This document shows, one piece after another, positions 16,471 through 26,346 of a stretch of DNA of 64,000 nucleotides. Source of the stretch: JBFXJF01 sp050175155 (GTDB lineage: Bacteria > Bacillota > Bacilli > Tepidibacillales > Tepidibacillaceae); contig JBFXJF010000002.1 of the NCBI GenBank assembly GCA_050175155.1, positions 62,001-126,000 of the forward strand, read 5' to 3'. Under the pieces are notes generated by a model. That model saw nothing but the letters and a program-made list of their open reading frames with translations, was not told where the DNA came from and searched no databases. The stretch's first letter is position 1, and each line of letters opens with the position of its first letter. The position numbers and the translations under genes were made by a program.

Positions 16471-18829
16471 ATTCACTTCTTAGTGCTTCAACAGCGTCTT
16501 TTTTGGATGCAATTCTTGCTGGTATATGTCCGCCGAGCATGGTAAGTGCTGTGCTAACAAGGATTAATAGAATTGCATGATTTGGTTCGAGCTGTGCTAC
16601 ATCTTTCAAATCAGAAAATTTATAGATTATAGAGTTAATTGGGATGATAAGCAGAAGCGCAATTGTTATACCAAGTATTCCCGAAAAAACACCAAGCAAG
16701 AACGTTTCAGCATCAAATACACGTGTAATATCTTTCTTTCGTGCCCCTAAAGCTTTTAGAATACCAATCTCCTTTGTTCGCTCTAAAACGGAGGTGTAGG
16801 TAATAATACTAATCATAATAAGGCTAACTACCAGCGAAATAGCCGCAAAGGCGACGAGTACAAGGGTTATACCATTCATAATGCCAACAGTCATGTCTGT
16901 AATAGTTTTAGCCAAGTCGCTGTAAATAATTTTATCTTCCTGAACTTTATCTTTATTATAATCATCTAAATATGCTGTTACGGCGTCTTTATCATCAAAA
17001 GTAGTAGGATATAACATAACCGCAAAAGGTGTTGAATTACCACCTAAAATGGATAGGAAAAGATCCTTCTCTTCATCGCTCATATCTTGTTTTGTAATAA
17101 TATTGTAGCTTACCTCTTTTTGAGCATTTACAATGTCAGAGTCAAGTGCTTTGTCGATTATAGTTTGCGATAATTGGTCACTGTAGGCAAGGCCTGGGGA
17201 AAGTATTCCAGAATTACTGTCAGGACTTTGGCGAACGATCCCTGAAATTTTTAAAGTAATAGAATCTTCCGATTCATACATTTTTTTAAAATCTGATCCT
17301 GGAAGGTAAGTACCTAAGCCTGTTTCTACATAAAAATCGTCATTTGAGATAGCTTTAAATTCCATACCAACGATATCATCAAAACTAATACTTTCTATTT
17401 CATCACCGGGAAATCCAAGATACTTAAGGGCATCAATACTTATTCTGTTTTTGTTATCAACAACAAGTACTAGATCCTTTTCGCTACTGGGATAACTACC
17501 TGAAAGCAAATCGTAATTTTCCTCTAAATAATTGCCCTTCTCCTTATTAATTTGAATCGGATATGATGAAAGTCCAAGTCCTCCCATACTAGGCATTGAG
17601 CTCATATCGGGGTGTGAACCGGAGCCCATATCTTCAAGATCCATCGAAAGTGACATAGGCATTATCATATCACCAAACGAGAAAAGAAGATTCATATTTA
17701 CAAGACGAGTATATCCAATACTACTACATATTTCTGGGTCAATATTATTTACATATGTTATATATTCATCCGTAAAAACGTTTTGGTGCATAAAAGTATT
17801 TTTGTCCGGTTCGTATAGGAAAACCTCATTGGAGGTTACATATTCATCGTCTTCCTCAGAGGACGGATTGCTCATTTCTTGCATTTTCTCCTCTGTCATG
17901 TTAAAAGCAGTCTGGGATATGATAATTGGAAATTCTGACATAGCATCAGTTTGGAATTTTTCAAGTTCTGTTTGGAAACCCGAAGACAAACTTAAAATAA
18001 CAGCAATTCCAATAATACCGATACTCGAAGCAAATGCAGTTAAAGAGGTGCGACCTTTTTTTGTTCGGATATTATTAAAGGATAGTTTTAATGCTGTTAA
18101 GAAACTCATACTTGTTTTTATAAGTTTGAACTCATCCGTTTTTGGAAGTACTTCATGAGGGTTTGAATCAGAAATAATATTACCATCTTGAAACTGAATA
18201 GTTCTGTCTGCATATTTTTCTGCAAGCTTTGAATTATGCGTTACCATAATAACAAGTCTGTCTTTTGAAATCTCTTTAATAATATCTAATATTTGTATAC
18301 TAGTAATTGTGTCTAAAGCACCTGTGGGTTCGTCACAGAGTAAAATCTCGGGATTGTTAACTAATGCTCTGGCAATAGCCACCCTTTGCATTTGACCTCC
18401 CGAAAGTTGGTTAGGTTTCTTGTGAAGATGCTCTTTTAATCCAACACGCTCAAGAACATCGACTGCCCTCTTGCGTTTTTCACTGGATGATACACCACTA
18501 AGTGTCATACTAAGCTCCACATTAGCAACAATGCTTAAATGGGTAATAAGATTATAATTCTGGAAAACAAAGCCAATAGAGTTGTTTCTATAAGCATCCC
18601 AATCTGTATCTTCAAAGTCTTTTGTTTTCTTGCCTTTGATAGACATTTCCCCACTATCATATCGGTCAAGACCTCCGATAATATTGAGACAAGTAGTTTT
18701 TCCAGATCCACTCACGCCCAGGATTGCTACAAATTCCTTTTCGCGAAAAGCTACATTAATATCGTCAAGTGCTTGTGTTTCGATATCTCCGATTTTATAA
18801 GTCTTTCTAATGTGTTTAAGATCTAACAT
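16469..18829 (-). CDS. Fused ABC transporter, ATPase plus MacB/FtsX-like permease
   Basis: 786 residues. Residues 1-225 are a MacB/LolD-type ATPase with Walker A GVSGSGKT, signature LSGGQMQR and Walker B ILLCDEPTG. Residues about 255-786 are an FtsX/MacB-type permease: one membrane helix near 265-290, a large extracytoplasmic domain with Met/Ser-rich segments, and three C-terminal helices. Such fused proteins export peptides or act in envelope-stress or antimicrobial-peptide resistance as mechanotransmission devices. AAAGGATGA precedes the start on the minus strand. A decayed reading frame, possibly an old regulator, lies just upstream. Confidence 0.88.
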   Translation of the reverse strand: MLDLKHIRKTYKIGDIETQALDDINVAFREKEFVAILGVSGSGKTTCLNIIGGLDRYDSGEMSIKGKKTKDFEDTDWDAYRNNSIGFVFQNYNLITHLSIVANVELSMTLSGVSSSEKRKRAVDVLERVGLKEHLHKKPNQLSGGQMQRVAIARALVNNPEILLCDEPTGALDTITSIQILDIIKEISKDRLVIMVTHNSKLAEKYADRTIQFQDGNIISDSNPHEVLPKTDEFKLIKTSMSFLTALKLSFNNIRTKKGRTSLTAFASSIGIIGIAVILSLSSGFQTELEKFQTDAMSEFPIIISQTAFNMTEEKMQEMSNPSSEEDDEYVTSNEVFLYEPDKNTFMHQNVFTDEYITYVNNIDPEICSSIGYTRLVNMNLLFSFGDMIMPMSLSMDLEDMGSGSHPDMSSMPSMGGLGLSSYPIQINKEKGNYLEENYDLLSGSYPSSEKDLVLVVDNKNRISIDALKYLGFPGDEIESISFDDIVGMEFKAISNDDFYVETGLGTYLPGSDFKKMYESEDSITLKISGIVRQSPDSNSGILSPGLAYSDQLSQTIIDKALDSDIVNAQKEVSYNIITKQDMSDEEKDLFLSILGGNSTPFAVMLYPTTFDDKDAVTAYLDDYNKDKVQEDKIIYSDLAKTITDMTVGIMNGITLVLVAFAAISLVVSLIMISIITYTSVLERTKEIGILKALGARKKDITRVFDAETFLLGVFSGILGITIALLLIIPINSIIYKFSDLKDVAQLEPNHAILLILVSTALTMLGGHIPARIASKKDAVEALRSE

Positions 18830-18856
18830 AATAGAATCATCCTTTTAAAGTATTTT

Positions 18857-19009
18857 TTAGGTATTCTTTGCGGATAAAATTTTTAAAAGTTCTCTAAACT
18901 CATACATACCGTTTATAATGATTCCAAACTTTTCTCTAGGAATTTTATCAAAAATAAGTTTAAGTTCATTTGCTTTGTTACGTAATCTTCGAATCTTATC
19001 TTCTCCTTT
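18857..19009 (-). pseudogene. Remnant of a gene, C-terminal 50 codons, upstream of the ABC transporter
   Basis: The minus strand has an open frame of 50 codons (starting KGEDKIRRLRNKANELK, ending ELLKILSAKNT) with a TGA directly upstream and no start codon. The helical, charged ending resembles the C-terminal helix of a MarR- or PadR-like regulator, which would fit a gene controlling the adjacent transporter. The family assignment is a guess. Confidence 0.4.
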
Positions 19010-19094
19010 TCAGAGCCTGTGTAATTACATTTAGATTAAATATAATGTTGTCAATATTATAACTTTAATGAGTAAAATATGACAGTGTATTTGA

Positions 19095-19138
19095 CAGTTA
19101 TTGAATTAAGCAAGTCACTCTGATAGCATAGCTATATA
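19095..19138 (+). repeat. Tail part of the REP-like element, separated from its palindrome
   Basis: CAGTTATTGAAT, then TGATAGCATAG and TATATA, matches the right flank of copy 1 (881-935). It faces the inverted copy at 19152, so CAGTTATTG and CAATAACTG can pair. Confidence 0.6.
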
Positions 19139-19151
19139 AGTATAGCAATAC

Positions 19152-19180
19152 AATAACTGACTAACTGACGTGCCTGGCAC
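19152..19180 (-). repeat. REP-like dispersed element, copy 6 (inverted)
   Basis: Exact reverse complement of the 29-base unit, ending 27 bases before the downstream nuclease gene. Confidence 0.9.
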
Positions 19181-19207
19181 CTATTTGCTTATTTGGGAGG
19201 ATAGATT

Positions 19208-22141
19208 ATGTTAAGGGAAAAGATTATTATTTTGGATTCTTATGCTGATGGTAATCTGTTAAGGGAAGCCTCCGTTAGGGAGGGCTATTCTTTTTTGAAC
19301 TTGAGAGTTGAAACGCTTCATGGTATTGCTAATCGTGAAAATCGCTATAAAACTATAAATAATCACATAGCTATACTTTATGTTTACAGCATTTTAAGGA
19401 AACTACAAGCAGATAATCAATTAATATATTTTGATAAGCTACAAATATATCCCGGCTTTGTAAAGGCGATTTATAACACTATTTATGACTTAAGGATGGC
19501 TGGCTATACAAGTGAGAACTTAAAAGAGAACTGTTTTATAAATTTAGATAAAGCAGCAGATATAAAAAAGATATTGTCAGGCTATGAGCAAATTCTTATA
19601 GATAATAATTTTATTGATGATTATGCACTATATCAAGCTGCTATGGGAAGGAAAGTTAACAGTACTAATAAAGCAATCTATATGGTTCCAGCCAATCTAA
19701 AGCTTAGATTAGCAGAGGCAAAATTTCTTGACTTTCTAACCGAAGGAAATACTCAACCTATGGAAACATTAATAACTTATGGAAACGATAAGAGTCCATT
19801 AAGCTACTTATATGATATAGAAAGTTTACCCAAGGATTTGCCGGATATAAATATAGAGTTCATAAGTGCATTTGGAAGAAGCAACGAATCTAAAGAAGTA
19901 ATTAGGAAAATAAAGAGTAATAAGATTAATTTGGATAATGCGGTAGTTTTTTATACTACCCGAGAGCCATATGCTCAATATTTCTATTTATTGTCTCAAA
20001 AACTTGGCTTACCAATAACCTTTGGAGAAGGCATTGCTATAAAAAATACATACCCTAGCAAGTTATATTCTTCTTTAATAGGTTGGATAAAAGATGATTA
20101 TAAAATTTCCGATTTTATCTCAGCACTTAATAGTGGCTATTTTTCTTTTGATGAAGAGGCCCCTTCAACTAGCAAGTTAATTGATCTATTAAGGGAATCA
20201 AAAATTGTTTGGGGAAGAGAAAGATACAGCACAAGCATAGATAGACTAACAGAGTTAGTAAAAGCAAAACTAGACGGGTCTAATTCACAAGATAAATTAG
20301 ACAACCTAATATGGCTCTCAAGCTTAATTAAAGAGCTTTTTGAAAGCTTACCACTTCCAAATAATAAGGGACTAATTAATCTAGCTGAACTAGCTAAAGG
20401 TATTCATATTATTGTAGATAAATATAGTAAGGCAAATAGTGAAATGGATTCAGAAGCTAAGAAAAGTATTCTGGGAATGTTGGATGTATTAATGGAACAT
20501 TCAAAGGAATTAGTAGATGTGAAGGAAGGCATTATTCAATTATTGGAAAATGTTGAGGAGTTAAGAGTAGGTGTATCCAATCCTAAGCCAGGACATATTC
20601 ACGTGAGTAGCTACAAAAAGGGTATTTGGATTAATAGGCAAAACACCTTTATTATTGGATTAGATTCTTCAACATTTCCTGGGCAAGCAATTGAAGATCC
20701 GATTCTTTTAGATATTGAACGTCAAGCACTTGGCAATAAAATTCCTCTAAAGAAATTTAAGTCTAAAGAAAATCAAGCGGATATGGTCCAACTTTTAACC
20801 TCGCTTAAAGGAAACATATATTTAAGTTATTGTAGTTTTGATACTCTAGAAAATAAAGCTCAGTCTCCATCGGCATTATTGTTACAAGCATATCGCCTAC
20901 ACACTAAGAATCCTAGAGTGGATTATGAAGGTTTAAGTAAATATTTTAAAAGAGTGGCAGGATTTCTTATTGAAAGAGAGGATTATTTATTGGATGAAGA
21001 TGATTGGTGGCTTAAAATGCATATATTAGATAACTTTAAGACTACTGATGATGTATTTTCTAATATATATCAAAATCTTACTGGAGGAATAAATGCATTA
21101 AATATAAGAAATAGTGAATTTTTCACAGAGTATGATGGCAAGGTCGAATTTGACATAAATGAGACTGGGATTATGAGAAATGGAAAACTTATTCTTTCAT
21201 CCAGCCAATTGGAGATGCTTGCTACTTGTCCTTATAAATATTTTTTAAGGTACATCCTTAAAGCAAAAAAACCTGATGACGTAGAGTTTAGTTCTGTTCA
21301 GTGGTTAGACCCTGCCACAAGAGGGACTCTACTACATAAAGTTTTCGAGAAGTTTTATCAAGAACTTAAATCTCGCGACGAAAGTCCTTCAATTAATAAC
21401 CACGAAAGCTTGATCCAGAAAATTGCTTCAGATGAAATGGAAGAGGTCAGAAAGATATTGGTCCCCCCAAGCAATCTAATTTACGAGCTAGAACGAAGTG
21501 AAATTTTAGATTCTTGTAGAGTATTTCTAGCATATGAAGAAGAAAATCAGGTTGGTTATTTGCCTAGCTATTTAGAATTATCCTTTGGAATAGGCGGAGA
21601 TAAGCATAAGGAGTTGGGAGAAATTTCTGAGGTTGAAATAAAGCTTCCAAGCGGCAAAAAAATCTATATTAATGGAAAAATAGATAGGGTAGATCAGTTG
21701 TCTACTAAAGATTTTGTTATTATTGATTATAAAACCGGAAGTTCTTACGGTTATAAGGATAACGAATACTTTAAGAAAGGGAAACACCTGCAACATGCTA
21801 TTTATGCAATAGCACTAGAAACGATCCTTAAGGATAAAAATATTTGCAGTAACCCTAACGTTTCTAAATCGGTTTATACTTTTCCGACTTTAAAAGGAGA
21901 AGGACAGATGGTTATTAGAACTAGGGAAAGAAGAGACGGTGTCTACGCTATCCTTGATAAATTATTAAGTGTAGTAGATGCAGGCTCATTTATATCCACT
22001 GAAGATGAGGAATCCTGTAAATACTGTGATTATAGAGTGGTTTGTGAAAATATAAGTTCAAAAGGTGCAATAGATAGCATGAGAAGTAATTCGCACGATA
22101 AAGGCGTAGAAAGTATGAGGGGGCTTGGTATTTATGAGTAA
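19208..22141 (+). CDS. AddB-like PD-(D/E)XK nuclease subunit
   Basis: 977 residues. The C-terminal domain is a RecB-type nuclease (GTLLHKVFEKFYQ, then IDRVDQLSTKDFVIIDYKTG with catalytic Asp, Asp and Lys). Cysteines at SSQLEMLATCPYKYF and CKYCDYRVVC fit the AddB iron-sulfur staple around the nuclease. The N-terminal part is an inactivated helicase scaffold: no Walker A motif was found, unlike Bacillus AddB, which starts with one. The gene overlaps the next, an AddA-like helicase-nuclease, by 8 bases (ATGAGTAA), so they form a complex for double-strand end resection. Start ATG 19208 after GGGAGGA. Confidence 0.85.
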   Translation: MLREKIIILDSYADGNLLREASVREGYSFLNLRVETLHGIANRENRYKTINNHIAILYVYSILRKLQADNQLIYFDKLQIYPGFVKAIYNTIYDLRMAGYTSENLKENCFINLDKAADIKKILSGYEQILIDNNFIDDYALYQAAMGRKVNSTNKAIYMVPANLKLRLAEAKFLDFLTEGNTQPMETLITYGNDKSPLSYLYDIESLPKDLPDINIEFISAFGRSNESKEVIRKIKSNKINLDNAVVFYTTREPYAQYFYLLSQKLGLPITFGEGIAIKNTYPSKLYSSLIGWIKDDYKISDFISALNSGYFSFDEEAPSTSKLIDLLRESKIVWGRERYSTSIDRLTELVKAKLDGSNSQDKLDNLIWLSSLIKELFESLPLPNNKGLINLAELAKGIHIIVDKYSKANSEMDSEAKKSILGMLDVLMEHSKELVDVKEGIIQLLENVEELRVGVSNPKPGHIHVSSYKKGIWINRQNTFIIGLDSSTFPGQAIEDPILLDIERQALGNKIPLKKFKSKENQADMVQLLTSLKGNIYLSYCSFDTLENKAQSPSALLLQAYRLHTKNPRVDYEGLSKYFKRVAGFLIEREDYLLDEDDWWLKMHILDNFKTTDDVFSNIYQNLTGGINALNIRNSEFFTEYDGKVEFDINETGIMRNGKLILSSSQLEMLATCPYKYFLRYILKAKKPDDVEFSSVQWLDPATRGTLLHKVFEKFYQELKSRDESPSINNHESLIQKIASDEMEEVRKILVPPSNLIYELERSEILDSCRVFLAYEEENQVGYLPSYLELSFGIGGDKHKELGEISEVEIKLPSGKKIYINGKIDRVDQLSTKDFVIIDYKTGSSYGYKDNEYFKKGKHLQHAIYAIALETILKDKNICSNPNVSKSVYTFPTLKGEGQMVIRTRERRDGVYAILDKLLSVVDAGSFISTEDEESCKYCDYRVVCENISSKGAIDSMRSNSHDKGVESMRGLGIYE

Positions 22142-25100
22142 TCTTCCACTTTCAGATCAAGAGGACAGAGATACAATAACAAATATATTTGATAAAAATT
22201 TCCTTGTAGAGGCTGGTGCAGGTTCGGGGAAAACGACATATCTAGTTCGTCGAATGATTGAGACGGTGCGTGAAGGAAGATGTAAAATAGAGGAGATTGC
22301 AGCGATAACATTTACGAGAAAAGCTGCCTCAGAGTTACGGGAAAGATTTCAGACAAAATTAGAAAAAACATACGAAGATACCACTGATAAAATGGAGAGA
22401 AAAATTTTAGAGGAAGCTCTTCAAAACATAGACCAAAGTTTCATCGGAACAGTACATTCGTTTTGTGGAAGATTATTAAGAGAAAGACCTGTAGAGGCTG
22501 GCATCGATCCCGAATTTAAAGAATTAGATAATATTGATTTAGCTTTATTAGAGCGACAAGCTTGGAAAGAGTATTTATTAAAGCTAAAACTAGAAAACTC
22601 TATTCTATTAAGCAATTTAGAGAAAATAGGAATACTTCCTGAAGACCTATATAGGAGCTTTCAGGATCTAAATAATTATTCCGACGTTGATTTGGTTAAA
22701 GAAAAAAGGGATAGACCTGACATAGAGAAGGCTTTAGTAGAAGTATTGAAGTTTGTGGAAAGAGCAAGGCATTCTATACCTGTTCAGCCTGTGGATGAAA
22801 AAGGATATGATGACCTTCAAAAGGCGATTAAGAAGACTACTAGATTGAATAGTTATCTTAATCCAAATAAAGATATTAACATTATTAAGATAATAAGCAT
22901 TTATGAGAAAGACCTTGGAATTACTCAAAAAAGGTGGACCTCCAAGGAGGAAGCTAAGGACTTTAAGGAAGAGGCTGATATCTTAAGAGAAGAAATTATT
23001 CAGCCGATTATGAAAACCTGGAGGGAATATTCTCATTTTTACATTTTAGAATTTCTAGTACCAGCGGTAAAATACTATGAAGAGTTGAGAAGTAAGTTAT
23101 CTTCTTTGAATTTTCAAGATTTGCTAATTAAGACAGCGGACATGCTAAAGAATAATCCTGAAATACGTAAATATTTTCAGAATAAGTACAAGTCTTTATT
23201 AGTTGATGAATTTCAAGATACTGATCCAATCCAAGCAGAGATTGTATTCTATTTGACGGGTGCAGATAGTGAGGAAAAAGATTGGCAGAAGCTTGTCCCT
23301 TTGCCAGGGACACTATTTGTTGTGGGGGATCCGAAACAATCAATTTATAGATTCAGAAGAGCAGATATAGATATATATAATCTAGTTAAGAAACTAATCC
23401 AAGTGAGTGGTGGAGAAGTATTAAAATTGACATCAAATTTTAGATCATTAAACTCAATTGGGAATTACTTAAATCCTATTTTTCAAGAAATTTTTCCGGG
23501 AAAAAGTGATAAATATCAAGCGGAGTTCGCAGCAATGGATACGGTAAAAGAGGATGAAGTAGGTATCAGTTCGGGTGTTAAGTGTCTCCAGATTTCTTCA
23601 GAATACAAGAATAAAGATGGGGTTGTTAATAGTGATGCGGATTCAATTGCGAAAATTATCAGAGATGCGGTAGATGGTAATATGATGCTTCATAAGACAG
23701 CAAAACCAACATATAAGGATTTTATGATTTTACTAAGATATAAGGATTCAATGGAGGTATACACTAGAACACTAGAGACCTATGGAATACCAGTAAAAAT
23801 GGCAGGGAGTAGCACAGTTGGCGAATCTATCGAGGTAAAAGAACTCCTAAAACTACTAAAGTTACTCAGCAACATTGATAACCAAGTTTTACTTATAGCT
23901 GTCTTAAGAGGATTGTTCTTTGGATTAAGCGAGAACCTATTATATAAGTTTAAATGTGCGGGTGGTCAATTTAACATATTTACTAAGATGCCAGAGAGCT
24001 TAGAAGAAAACCATAGAAGTGAACTGGATAATGTTTTGAAAAAGTTAAATGAATATTATCTATGGACTAGGAAGTATAATCCCACTAATGTAATAGAGAA
24101 AATTATTTCAGATATTGGAATTGTTCCCTATATAGCTCGTGGGGAAATGAACATGAGTCGCTATGGTAGTATCTATTATATTTTAGAAAGATTAAGAAAG
24201 TCGGAATCTGAAGGGGTTACAGAATTTTCAATCATAGTTAAGCAATTTGAAACCATTCTGGAGACCAATATAGAAGAAGAACTGGATATTTTTTGTGAAG
24301 AAGATACTGTGAGAATCATGAATTTACATAAGGCTAAGGGACTAGAAGCCCCCGTGGTCTTTCTAGCACATCCTGCGAAAATGACAAAGGTTTCACCAGC
24401 TTTACATATTGAGAGGACAAATAATCAGCCAAAGGGATACTTCATGTTTTCAAAGTCTACAGGAGAATTTAGTTCAATTTCAATAGGTGAACCGAAAGAC
24501 TGGAATATCTATCAAGAAGAGGAGGAAAGGTATTTACAAGCAGAAGAGAAGAGACTAGTCTACGTAGCTGCTACAAGGGCAAAAAATTTACTAATAATAA
24601 GCAATAGTCAGTTGAAAAACAAAAACCCTTGGGAATTACTCCTTAAAAATTTAAAAAAGTCCGACGAAATAATAGTACCTGATATACAACAGAGAGTAGT
24701 GTTAGCAGAAGACAGTCAGACAATTAACATAGATGACTATAAGAGAATTAAGTCAGAGTGTGAGAATTGGCAGAATGAATTAAGCACTAAAGGTTATTTA
24801 ACAGCAGCGCCAACAGACTATAAAGATGCTTCTAAGTTTTGGAGTATTAGCAGAGAAGATGGCGGAGGACTAGCTTGGGGAAATGCAGTCCATAGGACCC
24901 TTGAGTATCTAGTGAAGGATAATGGTAATATAGAGGCGATAGTAGAATCTGCATTGATGGAGTATGACGTGTCCTTAGAGCGCAAAAACGAACTCATATC
25001 ATTGGTTGATAAATTTAAGCAATCAGCCATATGGGTGCGGATAGAAAAGGCAGAAGCCAAATTTGCAGAAGTACCTTTCTCAATAAAGGTTGACAATCAA

Positions 25101-25346
25101 CACTCAATATTTGAATTAATTAAACTAGATGGAGATATACCAATTATTTTGACAGGGACGATAGACTTACTATTTAAAGAAGATGGTGAGTGGGTAGTTG
25201 TGGACTACAAGACTGACCATGCAACAACCGAAGATGACTACAATAAGCTAAGGGAAATATATAAGACACAAACAAAAATATACAGCTTCGTAATAGAAGA
25301 ATTATTAGGCGAAAAGGTGAAAAGTGAGGAGATTGTGTTTTTATAA
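22134..25346 (+). CDS. AddA-like UvrD-family helicase-nuclease
   Basis: 1070 residues. UvrD/RecB superfamily 1 helicase: Walker A AGAGSGKTTYL near the start, AAITFTRKAASELRERF, SLLVDEFQDTDPIQ (motif II), VGDPKQSIYRFR (motif III), VRIMNLHKAKGLEAPVVFL and YVAATRAKN. A C-terminal RecB-type nuclease has GTIDLLFKEDGEWVVVDYKT. It pairs with the AddB-like subunit to unwind and degrade DNA ends for recombination repair and phage-DNA degradation. GAGGGGG at 22117-22123 favours ATG 22134 over TTG 22125. Followed by a very long hairpin. Confidence 0.9.
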   Translation: MSNLPLSDQEDRDTITNIFDKNFLVEAGAGSGKTTYLVRRMIETVREGRCKIEEIAAITFTRKAASELRERFQTKLEKTYEDTTDKMERKILEEALQNIDQSFIGTVHSFCGRLLRERPVEAGIDPEFKELDNIDLALLERQAWKEYLLKLKLENSILLSNLEKIGILPEDLYRSFQDLNNYSDVDLVKEKRDRPDIEKALVEVLKFVERARHSIPVQPVDEKGYDDLQKAIKKTTRLNSYLNPNKDINIIKIISIYEKDLGITQKRWTSKEEAKDFKEEADILREEIIQPIMKTWREYSHFYILEFLVPAVKYYEELRSKLSSLNFQDLLIKTADMLKNNPEIRKYFQNKYKSLLVDEFQDTDPIQAEIVFYLTGADSEEKDWQKLVPLPGTLFVVGDPKQSIYRFRRADIDIYNLVKKLIQVSGGEVLKLTSNFRSLNSIGNYLNPIFQEIFPGKSDKYQAEFAAMDTVKEDEVGISSGVKCLQISSEYKNKDGVVNSDADSIAKIIRDAVDGNMMLHKTAKPTYKDFMILLRYKDSMEVYTRTLETYGIPVKMAGSSTVGESIEVKELLKLLKLLSNIDNQVLLIAVLRGLFFGLSENLLYKFKCAGGQFNIFTKMPESLEENHRSELDNVLKKLNEYYLWTRKYNPTNVIEKIISDIGIVPYIARGEMNMSRYGSIYYILERLRKSESEGVTEFSIIVKQFETILETNIEEELDIFCEEDTVRIMNLHKAKGLEAPVVFLAHPAKMTKVSPALHIERTNNQPKGYFMFSKSTGEFSSISIGEPKDWNIYQEEEERYLQAEEKRLVYVAATRAKNLLIISNSQLKNKNPWELLLKNLKKSDEIIVPDIQQRVVLAEDSQTINIDDYKRIKSECENWQNELSTKGYLTAAPTDYKDASKFWSISREDGGGLAWGNAVHRTLEYLVKDNGNIEAIVESALMEYDVSLERKNELISLVDKFKQSAIWVRIEKAEAKFAEVPFSIKVDNQHSIFELIKLDGDIPIILTGTIDLLFKEDGEWVVVDYKTDHATTEDDYNKLREIYKTQTKIYSFVIEELLGEKVKSEEIVFL

Positions 25347-25352
25347 GGGGAA

Positions 25353-25416
25353 AAAACAAAGGGGACGGTTCTTTTTGTTTGAAAACCCAAACAAAAAGAA
25401 CCGTCCCCTTTGTTTT
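25353..25416. terminator. 28-bp perfect hairpin (terminator or REP-like element)
   Basis: Arms at 25353-25380 and 25389-25416 are perfectly complementary, with an 8-base loop. The arm contains GGGGACGGTTC, a motif I associate with dispersed palindromes in many Clostridia. Its length and symmetry exceed a normal terminator. Confidence 0.8.
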
Positions 25417-25487
25417 CCTCATTTACACCCTATTCCCCCTCATTTATGAGTATAATCTTGAAAATCTTGCATACTAATGTGTAATAA

Positions 25488-26216
25488 ATGGTATTGCGAG
25501 GGATTACTACGAATAACACTCAAAAAACTCTTATGGCGATATATTTTCCAATCACACTTTTAATACTCAGCTTCGACCGTTATTACCCCGGAGAAGATAT
25601 GGTTCAATATCTTAAATATACTGTTATGATAACCCTTTTTATATTGGTCTTTATTCTTCGTAAGAATTTCCTTGAGCAAAGGATAATGGCCGCTTCTTTC
25701 TTCTTCCTTGTTATTGGCGACTTCTTCCTAGTATTCTCCACCACTTTAGATAATTTAGATGTTAATATTACGTCATTTGGAACAATAGGTTTTTTTATTG
25801 CGTATATTTTTCTAATTGTTGCCTATCAGAAAAATTTCAAGGTTGGTAAGGCGGAAATTATCACTGCCATACCTGTTGTGATGATTTTTTTGTATGTTTT
25901 TGTATCTCTGCGTCCAAATGTGGATGGGTTGATGCTTATCGGAATACTAATGTTTGGCATAGTATTATGTTACATGACATGGTCAGCAATTTGCACAATT
26001 TATAGGAAATATTATAAACTTAAAACAGCATTATTGATTGCTCTTTCTGGCATTCTCATGTTTACTTGTGATATAGGGGTAGCCTATTCTCAATTTTATC
26101 CCCTCTATTCAGAGGCATACGTACCATGGCTTAAAAATATAATCTGGGCAGCATATATTCCTGGTTGGACACTGTTAGCTGTAATTATCAGTGAAAAAAA
26201 CTTGCGTATGAAGTAA
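25488..26216 (+). CDS. YhhN/TMEM86-like membrane protein
   Basis: Up to 242 residues with about eight hydrophobic helices. ASFFFLVIGDFFLV, FGTIGFFIAYIFLIVAY and SGILMFTCDIGVAY correspond in spacing to the conserved helices of the YhhN/TMEM86 family, whose animal members are lysoplasmalogenases. Anaerobic Clostridia make plasmalogens, so the activity is plausible but not shown. No good ribosome site precedes ATG 25488, so the true start may be further in. Confidence 0.6.
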   Translation: MVLRGITTNNTQKTLMAIYFPITLLILSFDRYYPGEDMVQYLKYTVMITLFILVFILRKNFLEQRIMAASFFFLVIGDFFLVFSTTLDNLDVNITSFGTIGFFIAYIFLIVAYQKNFKVGKAEIITAIPVVMIFLYVFVSLRPNVDGLMLIGILMFGIVLCYMTWSAICTIYRKYYKLKTALLIALSGILMFTCDIGVAYSQFYPLYSEAYVPWLKNIIWAAYIPGWTLLAVIISEKNLRMK

Positions 26217-26276
26217 TCAAAACCCGAAGCAACCATTAAGTCTATATAAAGCTTGTTCAGCTTAAAAAACAGCAAA

Positions 26277-26310
26277 ACTTTGGGAAAAAGGTTCCTCTTT
26301 CTCCCAAAGT
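26277..26310. terminator. Terminator between convergent genes
   Basis: ACTTTGGGA pairs with TCCCAAAGT. The T-run is weak on both strands. It lies between the YhhN-like gene and the minus-strand peroxiredoxin gene. Confidence 0.6.
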
Positions 26311-26346
26311 AGTATTAATTCCATTTTACATGGCTAGCTTGTTATC

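Larger units (their letters stand above)
18830..19207. other. Intergenic region with gene remnant and composite repeat
   Basis: Between the divergent ABC transporter and nuclease genes. It holds the decayed reading frame (18857-19009), a + strand partial repeat tail (19095-19138) and an inverted REP-like copy (19152-19180). Confidence 0.6.
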
